Source: Dichetophora obliterata
Taxonomy: Eukaryota; Arthropoda; Insecta; Diptera; Sciomyzidae
Assembly: GCA_963920525.1 (NCBI GenBank)
Contig: OY986438.1
Span: forward strand, 51,843,753 to 51,907,752
DNA: 64,000 nt
Direction of reading: 5' to 3'
In this document: positions 56,336-64,000 of the stretch, piece by piece
How the letters are laid out: the number at the start of each line of letters is the position of its first letter
Position numbering within the stretch: position 1 is the first letter of the stretch
Notes under the pieces: generated by a model
The model's input: only the letters and a program-made list of their open reading frames with translations
What the model was told of the DNA's origin: nothing
Database searches by the model: none
Position numbers and translations under genes: made by a program

Positions 56336-57700
56336 ACAGAGTTATTCAATGCCTTGTGAAAGAGCTGCGCTGGCACACCTAATTTAAAGTTTACAAATTT
56401 AAGACTATCTAAGTCGGCATCTTTCTTCGTTAGTCTAGTGCATGTAAAAACTTCGGGTGCAACATTCAATGCTTTGGCAAGATAACTGCAAACCGCCACT
56501 GGTTTCGTTTGCACATGAAATCTTGATAAGAAGTGTGTGTACTTAAAGTCGTGCACTACTTGGAGAGCTTCACAAACGGGAGCAGTACCGACGCGTTTGT
56601 TGTTGCTAAGTTTATGATTTTGTTTTTCTTTCTTTCTCAAATTCTCAGCAACATCATCAGAAGTGCCATCAACATTAGAAGTTGGATGAGAGAGAGAGAG
56701 AGCGCTTTTTGCGTTTGTTATTACGCACTTTCGCAAGACTTGCATTTTCGCGAACTACAACTTGCGCGGCAGAAACAGGTTTCTCGACGTGCGTGGGCGA
56801 GGCAACAACATCAGCAAATGAGCGCCGCTTTTCAATCTCGTTCACAACAACAATAGATTTATTCGAAATCTCATCAGGAATCACTACAGCAGGCAAAGAA
56901 GAAATAGACGCAATACTAGTAGAAGAAATTACCTTATTGGCATTCAAGGTGGCTGAACCCGCTGGTGTAGGGTGCAGATTTACAACAGCAGCGCTCGGTT
57001 TCGCCGCTGGAGTTGGAATACTCTTATTTTCTGTACTTATTAAATCTGCTACATAAGAGGCATCCACGGAGGGGGGGACACCAGACACAATAGAAGACTT
57101 GTTGTAGTTACAGAAATTCGATAGAATTATTGATTTAAGCTCATGCATTTCACTCACAAAATTAGAGATAACGTTGCTAAAGTTATCAAAAACCAAGGAG
57201 CAAGCATCACACTTTGAGCAAAAAGAACAACTCGAACCATTTTTGTGGTCATTTTTAGGCAGTGACTGATTGACCAGATCATCCATTTTGACATCACATT
57301 CCGTGCTGCCAATTTTCTGGTAGTCAGAATCTTGTAGTTTAGAATTCGGCTGAGGATTCAAGCTTAATTCTCTTTGCAGAGACACTTGAAGAGCTTCATT
57401 AGCTGCGGCCGCCAATGATGTTGAAGCGTGGTGACTGACCTTTGTCGATCTCTTTGGTTCATCCTCTGCGCACGAAATATTATCTGCAAGCTTGGGGCCG
57501 GCGCAGGGTGGAGAGTGTGTAAGCGAGGCGCGCCTGATTAAATTGCACGCGTCACAAGTGTATTGTTTATCTAATTGTTTCATACAATCAATATCGTTTT
57601 GAGTTACTTTAACGCACGCACAATGGAAGAACTCATTGCATTTCACGCACAGAATCTTTAACTGATCGCGTTCAACTTTCAATCTGCACACGCACGGCAT
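56233..57700 (-). pseudogene. LINE ORF1, PHD-like finger protein
   Basis: Start ATG at 57698-57700: MPCVCRLKVERDQLKILCVK, then CNEFFHCACVKVTQ...YTCDACNLIRR, a C-x-C...C-x2-C...H-x2-C...C-x2-C PHD-like pattern in residues 3-60. A long S/T/P/A-rich linker with a second cysteine cluster (SSCSFCSKCDACS) follows. The frame shifts inside a (CT)n run at about 56692-56706 (KRSLSLSSNF-stop versus KSALSLSHPTSNVDG). The second part holds the C-terminal domain (FLSRFHVQTKPVAVC... to LFHKALNNSVWPLSVKITNF) shared with the LINE at 35743-36792. It would bind element RNA in the particle. Confidence 0.8.
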
Positions 57701-57804
57701 TGCAAGATAGAAATAAAGAACATTAGGAAAACAAGTTTAATTTCGGAAAAAGTCAGATCGAGCGAGAGCGTACAGAGAACACGACTAGACACTTCGACGA
57801 CAAT

Positions 57805-57890
57805 GTTTCGAATGATGATGATGATAATTCTGCTAGTGATGATGATTATGATGATGATGAAGATGGAGTTGATGGGGATGACCGCAAAAA
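57805..57890. repeat. (GAT)n microsatellite
   Basis: Imperfect GAT/GATGAT repeats between the LINE 5' end and the right inverted arm. Confidence 0.8.
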
Positions 57891-58117
57891 ATAATTGTTA
57901 TTTAATAACATATATTCGTATAAAAAAGTCATCGATTTGATTTTCTTATTTACCTGCCATCACATTCGACCTTTCCATGGAAATTGTTTCTTTCTTTTTT
58001 TGTAGCTCAATCCATACCAATAGAGAAACTTAAATGTGCGCTTAAAACACCATATAACTCAGCTAAGGTGGCCTTAACACTGAACGAATCCAACTGAACG
58101 GAACACGTTAACTTTAA

Positions 58118-59890
58118 TGCTTGACAGCTCTTCAGGTCGACGAGTTGCAAGCCACAACTTCTATCAGCTCGATTAAAATATCAGCTTTCCGTTCCTATTT
58201 CTATTCTTGTTTATTCTTTTAGCGAATTTTAAGCTATTTTTTCTATTCAAACTGAAACCGTTATTTACTTAGACGCGCAATGACTAGAAGAGTTCGTGCA
58301 ACTAGTTTATTTCCAAAAGAGGAAACAGATCTAGAGAGGGGAAAAAATAATTGAACAAAAAAAATATAATACGAACTGTGATTATGGACTCAACAAATGA
58401 AACTAATTCAGCACGAAACAGCAATAAAATTTTCCTTCCAATGCAAGCCACAGTGTGACATAAAGTACGCCAGTCAGGAGGTGGTGTGCGGTATGCAACG
58501 GATGTTGCGGCAGAAATAAGTCTGACTTGGCACGACTGTCATCATAATCAAGATAAGAGACAGACATCCACTTCGATGGTCTGACCAAGTACACCTATGC
58601 AATAAGTGGATAAAGCGAGATGTGAGAAGGAAATTTGAAGGTATTGTGAAGCCTAGTAAATTAATTATCTTCTAGTTCTCTTGTCCGGTTTACGAAAAAG
58701 GAAGTAAAAAGAATACAAAAAGTTTTGCATAGAGTAAGGTTGATATTCAGGTGAAAAGTATTTGTTTTTTTATTGGTTGTCTAAGCTAAATGGAAATTTA
58801 TATAAATACCTATGTGCATATCTTTGAACACCAAAACAAGAAAAGAGGTGAGGAAAATAAAAATGAATAAATAAATAAATAAACAAATAACAATTGACAT
58901 TTAATGTTATCGTGCGTGGAGGAAGTTAACTTTTCTTTATTCTAATTTTAGTTTTTTCATGATTTCAGTTTTATTTTTTTCCTACTTTCAAAATTTTTTT
59001 TTTTTAATTTAAAGGATCAAAGAACCAAGGCATGCGCCTTATGCAAACAACGTTTGGTCTTTGACCTGAAAGGAAAGGGATAGATTATTAGATGAAGAAT
59101 TGATTGAAACCATACGTGAGTTATCGATTAGGCGAAACAAACGTGAAAGACAATTTGAATTGCTTATAACAGAGGCTAGTGCCTTAACCTCGGCAAGCAT
59201 TTCCAGCCCTCAGTTGTTCCTGTCCTTCAATTACACAGTTTTCACAATTTAGCTGTGCATTTTTTGTTTCAATAATTCTTAAATGTATTGTAGTAAAAAA
59301 CAAAGCAAGTGAAAAGAATCATAACCTAACCCGGAATCAAACAGAGGACCTCTGAGTTTATAGTCTAGTGCACTCTTCGCTAGACTACAAAGGCCGAAAA
59401 TGTGTGTGCATATTGCTTTTAGATTTAAAGCAAAGCATCTTTAAAACAATATTTTTCCTGAACTGAGAACAGAATAAATATTTCATGATCTCTTACAATT
59501 TAATTTCAAATAGCAAAAGCATTAATATTACTAAAAAAAAAGTTTCGATGACGATATAGACTCATCCAGTTTTAAAAGAATACTAATTAAAGATAATTCA
59601 TTTCTATGTTACTTGCTTGATACAACACTTATTTTTAGCAATCCTTTTCATGTATCTACTGAAATAAAAATTAAAGAAACATTGTATAAAAAAGGTATAT
59701 TGAATTATCTGATCATAGTTTACGTTTTTTTCGAATACATTTAATTGGATAATAACTTTGACGAACATTTTGAAGCCATAGTTATAAATACATCAAATAT
59801 AAGCACCCTTCCACTTCACATTCATTATACTTCATCTCATAAGATATTAGGAAGATTAATAGGAGTTGAGAAAAGTAATAAACAAATTAA
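58118..59890. other. Interval without a supported gene
   Basis: The part 58400-58650 is somewhat less AT-rich but carries no domain. A tRNA-like segment lies at 59329-59402. No other structure seen. Confidence 0.45.
59329..59402 (-). tRNA. tRNA-like relic or SINE head
   Basis: On the minus strand GGCCTTTGTAGTCTAG resembles a tRNA start with an A box, and GTTTGATTCCGGG resembles a B box (GGTTCGANTCC with changes) about 45 bases later. The acceptor stem does not close and the D and anticodon arms do not fold well. Probably a pseudo-tRNA or tRNA-derived fragment. Confidence 0.25.
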
Positions 59891-59897
59891 ATACTTA

Positions 59898-60116
59898 TGC
59901 CCGGTTTCACAATCAGCACTTAAGTTGTACTTGAGTTCTACCAATTAGTTTTTACTGGTTAGTTTTACAACTTTTCTAAATATAATCAGTTTTTGATTGT
60001 CGATGACTTAAGTATAACTTAAGTCACGCATAAGTTGAACTTAAGTATGGGTGATGAAACGCATTTTCAGAGTTTATATTTAAGTACAACTTAAGTATTG
60101 ATTGTGAAACCGCGCC
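59898..60116. mobile_element. MITE with GCCCGGTTTCACAATC ends
   Basis: CCGGTTTCACAATCAGCACT TAAGTTGTACTT is inverted at the other end with three differences (AAGTACAACTTAAGTATTGA ... TTGTGAAACCGCGC). Several TTAAGT(A/T)(T/C)AACTTAA palindromes lie inside. Near-identical TTAAATACTTA and TTAAAGTACTTA flank it, perhaps a damaged target duplication. A related end begins near 63934. Confidence 0.75.
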
Positions 60117-60119
60117 TTA

Positions 60120-60552
60120 AAGTACTTACTGTTACACACAATTTTTATAGTATTTGGTAGCTCTGGAGTTCCATAGTCTTATTGGAAAGACAAGGTTTAT
60201 GATTCGACTTGATCTAAAAAACTTAAGCTTTTCGAAAAGATAGTTTGGGCAATACGAGTAGATGATCTTATGCAGGAAAATGCAGTTTCTAGCTTCAAGA
60301 TAGCTAAACAAGACACGACCTAATAGCTGATTTGCAAAGAATGAATGTGATGAAACAGTTTGAGTACATACACATAGCGTGCAGTATTATTAAAAGCAAC
60401 TTTTAGTTTCTGCATAGATCTCGAATCAAGTTTACTATAAACGACTTTCGAGTATGTTATAATTGGCAGCAGCAGATGCAAGACTAATTTTTTCTTAATA
60501 TCCACAGGTACAAAAGCTGCAGTCATTCTGAGATTTCGTAAGGCATAGTTAA
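60120..60552 (-). pseudogene. LINE ORF2 C-terminal region
   Basis: INYALRNLRMTAAFVPVDIK KKLVLHLLLPIITYSKVVYS, KLKVAFNNTARYVY and, in a shifted frame, LGRVLFSYLEARNCIFLHKI then CPNYLFEKLKFFRSSR and FPIRLWNS. This is the usual tail of Jockey-type ORF2 after the RT. It is the continuation, beyond the MITE, of the piece at 61022-61898. Confidence 0.8.
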
Positions 60553-60562
60553 TTCAACTATA

Positions 60563-61017
60563 GTCCCAACCAAAATAGACGATTTACTCCGTAACGAGTA
60601 AAAACGTAAGTGTTCGGTTAAATACATTTAAATGTTGTTACCCAAAATGAGCAAACGTAACTGAACGAAACTAAACGAAACAGTTTGACAAGACGTATTA
60701 TTCCGTAAGAACCGAACTGCTAGCGCAGCAACTCGTCAACAACAACTGTGCAGAGTGCGTTTTTATTTTTTTTTTCATCAATTTGTTTAAATTTCATCAT
60801 CATTTCACTATTATTACACTCATCTTTCACAAATCTTTATTAAACATTAAAAAATCCACAAATTAAATAAATAAACAACACTCGATTGCCAATTGGTCAG
60901 CTGATTCAGACGAGTTGAGCAACTCGTTTCATTTTGGGTTAAATCCGTAAACATCCGTAACGAGTGCAGTCGTTCGTCTGGTTGCTATCATCTCGTTTCG
61001 TCTATTTTGGTTGGGCC
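60563..61017. mobile_element. MITE inside the LINE
   Basis: CCCAACCAAAATAGACGA (60565-60582) is inverted at 60998-61015. CGTAACGAGT occurs just inside both ends in the same or inverted sense (about 60591 and 60956). The interior is AT-rich and non-coding. No target duplication was resolved. Confidence 0.75.
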
Positions 61018-61021
61018 TTAA

Positions 61022-61898
61022 CGCAGCAGTTGATGTGGCCTTCGCTGGCCAGTAACAAATTAATTTTATATCCAAGATTTGTTGCCCTACAAACGAATTT
61101 AAGCCCTATGTACGTTATTGAGGAGAATAGGTCGTACATTAAGATTTTGATAGGGAGTCTTTGAAATCGGTAAAACGTATGATTTAATTCATCAACGAGA
61201 CCAGTGGTTCTAGATAAATACATTTGCAAGTCATCAGCATAAGCATGCATAGTTAAATGCTTGCATTTACTAAAAATGTCATTAATAAACATGGTAAAAA
61301 GAATTGGACCAAGAACAGAGCCTTGTGGACCTCCACTCCTAATAATTTTGTAAGATGAAAAGTTCTTGTTCACCTTAACTCTTTGGGATCTGGCATTCAG
61401 GTAACTATACAAAAAACTAACCGCAGTATATAGGAAACCGAAATAACGCTCAAGTTTTATATAAAGTAAAGAGTGATTCAAAGATTCGAACGATTTAGAA
61501 AAGTTCCATAGGTAAAGTAAGCTTTGATGACCTAGATCATATATAACTCTTATATATTCCAGAATTTTATTAAAGCAGAGAAAGAGCTCACAGGTCGAAA
61601 GCCCGACTGCAACTTAGACATCAAGCCAAAACTTGTTGTGTGGTGAAAAATCTATACAGCCATAAGATACTCATGACTCGCATACTTTAGATACTGAAGA
61701 CAATATGCTAATTGATCGGAAATGAGATAGTTCAGAGGCGTTTGATTTGTGGGCAATAGATATTACCGTCGCAACTTTCCATATTTCAGAATATCTCGAA
61801 GTTGTGAAACAGTGGTTTATCATGTGGGCAAATGGACTTAGTATATATGGCAGTATACATTTAGGAAATTTCATGGAGATGGCCACACCAGTGGCCAA
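61022..61898 (-). pseudogene. LINE reverse transcriptase core
   Basis: The first piece reads ISMKFPKCILPYILSPFAHM and FRSISILSSVSKVCES (RT motif 1-2, FRPISILP in relatives). After stops it continues with RVKVNKNFSSYKIIRSGGPQ GSVLGPILFTMFINDI (GVPQGS with V to G) and HLTMHAYADDLQMYLS (YADD, catalytic). The end is NLGYKINLLLASEGHINCCV, where the MITE enters. The stretch between about 61482 and 61670 contains multiple stops. Confidence 0.8.
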
Positions 61899-62224
61899 GC
61901 GCGTTGGAAGCTAATTTCATCTGGGGGGGGCAGTACAAATGGAGGGGCAGTACAAATGGTGGTGCAAAAAAAAGTTCACCAAAATTTCTTCAAAGAAACA
62001 TGAATGTGAATAAACAAATTTTTTATTTTAGTTTAAAATAAAAAAAATATAAAAATATATAAAAAATATTAAAATTTCATTATTTTTAAAAGTTCTTCCG
62101 ATTTCAATATTAGAGATCATTCTTTAAAGGATCTTTCATATGGTAATATGAAAATATAAGAAATAATGGTTGCTTTTATAAAGCAAGACTAGGTATATGT
62201 TTACATGGTTTAAATTCAATAAGG

Positions 62225-62940
62225 TACAAAAAGTTATATCAATTTGAATTATTCCAAAATGTTTCTTTCTGTCCTTGCGAGAAACAAACTCTTTCACCAC
62301 CTCCATCGAATTCAATTCTTCGGTTTTATCTTTGTGAATGTGTATAAGTGCCGCATGAGTGAGTCGTTTCTGTGTCATAGTTGCTCGAAGATACGTTTTA
62401 AGTCGTCTTAGTGCACTAAAAGAACGCTCAGATGAAGCTGCTGATGCAGGCACAGTTAAAAGCAAAGCAACAAGTTTTTCAACTTCATTTAATAGTTTTT
62501 TTACAGTAACCGAATTTTTCGCAAATTGGGATACAATGCCACTATAATTTCAAGGTGTTTGGCCAGGCAATTGCTTCAGCAATTTCATCTGCAAAAAAGT
62601 CATCTGCAAAAAGATCAAGTTTTGTTTTTAGATTTCGTTCAGAAGGCACTTTTCCGTTGAAGGCTTCGATTACAATATTTTCCAACGATTCCAGAGTGTC
62701 AAGATCTGTTTAAATGTACAATAAGATTTACAAAGTGCCAGTTTACACTAGCTTCACTCAACCGACTCACCGAATGTTAAATCAAAGTGAGTCGGTTGAG
62801 TGAAGCTGGTGTAAACTTGCAAAAATAAAAAAAAAGTAAAATATCAACCTGTTTGATCGAATCTAGCCGTTATCTCATTTGAGAAAAGATCAAAAATTTC
62901 GAAATAATCTTTTCGTAGCCGATCTATAATGGCAACTGTA
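62225..62940 (-). pseudogene. hAT transposase (ZMYM1-like), C-terminal exons
   Basis: Exon-like piece 1 (about 62940-62850): TVAIIDRLRKDYFEIFDLFS NEITARFDQTG. Piece 2 (62709-62545): LDTLESLENIVIEAFNGKVP, SERNLKTKLDLFADDFF, ADEIAEAIAWPNTLKL-stop, containing a small internal duplication (TTTTTTGCAGATGA). Piece 3: SGIVSQFAKNSVTVKKLLNE, LLTVPASAASSERSFSALRR and LKTYLRATMTQKRLTHAALI: the hAT dimerisation domain. AG before piece 2 suggests a short intron (62710-62849), now holding a hairpin. The stop after NTLKL and the missing N-terminus inactivate it. Confidence 0.75.
62741..62816. repeat. 30-bp-arm hairpin in the hAT intron
   Basis: GTTTACACTAGCTTCACTCA ACCGACTCAC (62741-62770) and its inverse (62787-62816) match at 29 of 30 positions around a 16-bp loop. 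It is a miniature palindrome in the small intron of the hAT transposase. Confidence 0.85.
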
Positions 62941-63636
62941 CTGAAGGAACCGGATTTGATGTTTCTTCAAAACGTCGTAGGGGCTTTCGCAAGGTCCAAA
63001 ACATTGGACAAACATGGCAGATTGTACAACATGTAGTACCATGCGTAAGCTAAAACGATAGTCGAAATTTTTGGTTTTTTTCTGTCGATTGTACAACTAT
63101 GTAAAATTACTGCTCAATTGTTAGGGCATCTAAAAGTTGCTTAGCTATTAGCCGGATGTGTTCTGCTTGAGAGCTTGCAATTAATGACGTTGCTTTACAA
63201 GTTAGATCGTTCGAACGCTCAATCAAATAGTCCCATTAGTTTTCCATCTAACTTATAGTACAACATGTCGTCCAATATGAAAAGCCCCTAAGAACATGTC
63301 AAATTTTTTCTTACCAGAGTTTCAAAATTAACAAGCATTAAGCTACATACTTAAAGGTGCTTTTAAACTGAAGTGGTGGGTTTTGCAGTAGAAACTCTAC
63401 ATTTTGTTCCATCTTTTTGCAAACACAGAGAAAGAAAATGGTTATCCACAAGCATGCTTATGAAGAAGAGAGAAAGAAGAGAAAAAAATATAATACAAAA
63501 ATATTGTCATTGTAAAAAAAATGATATTTTGAATAACTTTTGAAGTTTTCCTTTTAAATTGTTTATCTAGCTAAAAAAGTGGGGGGGGGCAACTGCCTTC
63601 CTTGACTCCCCGCTTCCGACACCAATGCCAGTGGCA

Positions 63637-63843
63637 CTAGACATAATCTTTTTTATGCCTAACTGTGTTAAATTTAAATTCAAATAAGGGGTTGTCAGTA
63701 ATTATTTCGTTAGTAAAATCATATAAAGATGCATCCCTAGAAGTAGAATTAGCGACAAAGTAATAATTTAAAGTATTAAGATCAATATGACACGCTTTGG
63801 ATTCTTTATTGCAAACTCCTAAGCTCTTAGGAGCTGTTTTCAA
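63637..63843 (-). pseudogene. LINE ORF2 piece upstream of the RT
   Basis: TAPKSLGVCNKESKACHIDL NTLNYYFVANST then YDFTNEIITDNPLFEFKFNT and VRHKKDYV: the stretch between endonuclease and RT in Jockey-like LINEs. It ends where the hAT element begins and continues after it at 61898. Confidence 0.7.
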
Positions 63844-63929
63844 TTTAATAAAAACAATAGTTTTTTGAAAGCTTTATTGCATTTGTGGCTTAATTTCTAG
63901 CAGTTTTGTTCTTTAGGATTACGTTTCCA

Positions 63930-64000
63930 CTTAGGGCCAGTTTCACGACCATTATTTAACCACTATCCAGGGATTAACTAACAGATTTGAGTTTCACAAT
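63930..64000 (+). mobile_element. Start of a further MITE, cut by the window
   Basis: GGGCCAGTTTCACGACCATT followed by TAACCACTATCCAGGGATTA resembles the end of the MITE at 59898 (CCGGTTTCACAATC). Its other end lies outside the window. Confidence 0.4.

Larger units (their letters stand above)
53147..57800 (-). mobile_element. Nearly full-length CR1-like LINE
   Basis: It contains 5'UTR (about 57800-57701), ORF1 (57700-56233), ORF2 (56335-53207) and a 3' tail of TGAA/TAAA units at 53147-53170. A PHD-like ORF1, an EEP + RT ORF2 without RNase H and a microsatellite tail point to the CR1/L2 group. Damage is limited to a handful of indels and stops, so it is among the younger insertions here. A GAT microsatellite borders its 5' end, which hides any target duplication. 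Confidence 0.85.
52871..58117. mobile_element. Transposon with about 220-bp inverted ends, enclosing a LINE
   Basis: The left end (52871-53095) and right end (57900-58117) are inverted copies: GTTAAAGTAAACGTGTTC, CAGTGTTAAAGCCACCTTAG, CTGAGTTA, AAGGTCGAATAAGATGGCAG and GTAAATAAGAAAA all recur inverted with modest divergence. The interior consists almost wholly of the LINE (53147-57800). The superfamily is unknown; the long arms and small own interior suggest a foldback-type non-autonomous element of about 0.6 kb before the LINE entered. Confidence 0.8.
61890..63636 (-). mobile_element. hAT element nested in the LINE
   Basis: The left end is CAGTGGCCAAGCGCG (about 61892), and the right end read inward is CACTGGCATTGGTGTCGG (about 63630): a weak inverted pair, both sharing GGAAGC a little further in. 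It carries transposase pieces on the minus strand (62225-62940). G runs and a doubled GGGCAGTACAAATGG (about 61927 and 61945) lie near the left end. No clean 8-bp duplication could be read. Confidence 0.65.
60120..63843 (-). mobile_element. Jockey-like LINE broken by two insertions
   Basis: Four coding pieces in order on the minus strand (63843-63637, 61898-61671, 61481-61022, 60552-60120) make one ORF2. They are separated by a hAT element (about 61890-63636) and by a MITE (60563-61017). The residues on the two sides of each insertion join in the expected order (SEGHINCCV | INYALRNLRMTAAFV at the MITE; RHKKDYV | ISMKFPKCILP at the hAT). Confidence 0.8.

Noticed and set aside
57811..57890. Target-site duplication of the LINE at 53147-57800
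   Set aside because: GAT-rich sequence at both borders gives many chance matches, so no duplication can be fixed.
1..64000. CRISPR arrays, bacterial operons, rRNA genes
   Set aside because: None seen; tandem repeats present have no spacer-repeat layout and the DNA is of animal type.

Overview
The window is non-coding-rich, AT-rich animal DNA and looks like an insect, most probably a brachyceran fly. The evidence is the repeat content: mariner/Tc1, hAT, piggyBac, Helitron/Helentron-like, Penelope-like, RTE and CR1/Jockey-type LINE sequences, all in various states of decay. I see no operons, no bacterial genes and no complete host gene. Nearly every long reading frame is a transposon protein relic or an accident of a repeat. 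One short segment (10744-10836, minus) looks like a real host exon: 31 codons, phase 0/0, acceptor AG and donor GT, high GC at third positions. The window may therefore lie largely inside a long intron of a minus-strand gene that I cannot name.

Layout. 0-2.7 kb: a mariner-type transposon split by a LINE 3' fragment. 3.7-6.8 kb: a hAT element with perfect 8-bp target-site duplications (TSDs), carrying a 1.2-kb foldback element. 7.4-10.3 kb: a dispersed repeat, then stacked Helitron-like elements with minisatellites. 10.7 kb: the candidate exon. 11.8-12.8 kb: a terminal-inverted-repeat element holding a Penelope-like relic. 13.3-14.9 kb: a second hAT with a LINE relic. 16.6-16.9 kb: a TTAA-flanked MITE invaded by a short Penelope-like copy with a 13-bp TSD. 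17.4-18.2 kb: a MULE/Foldback-like palindrome with 9-bp TSD. 19.5-20.5 kb: degenerate tandem repeats. 22.9-24.9 kb: apparently unique DNA. 24.9-26.1 kb: an RTE LINE relic. 26.1-30.5 kb: MITEs, two mariner relics, and one large TIR element nested in another. 31.0-33.0 kb: an almost complete piggyBac transposase gene next to a hAT relic. 34.2-39.3 kb: two CR1-like LINEs and a hAT relic. 39.3-43.4 kb: mostly unique DNA with a PIF-like MITE and a region that resembles a 5'UTR/promoter. 43.4-48 kb: dispersed repeats, an AT-rich foldback and a second Helitron-like copy. 48-52 kb: ORF and hAT relics and tandem repeats. 52.1-58.1 kb: a LINE 5' end, then an element with about 220-bp inverted ends containing a nearly full-length LINE. 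59.9-64 kb: a MITE, then another LINE broken by a MITE and by a hAT element that itself holds a 30-bp-arm hairpin.

The parts do not form a pathway. What links them is a history of nested insertion. The most notable signals are two hammerhead-ribozyme-like motifs of identical architecture at 12421-12461 and 16747-16789 in Penelope-like copies. At the first, an inverted segment begins within one base of the predicted self-cleavage site. Next are the hidden exon and three unrelated foldback palindromes. All calls come from reading the sequence and from family knowledge; no database search was possible.
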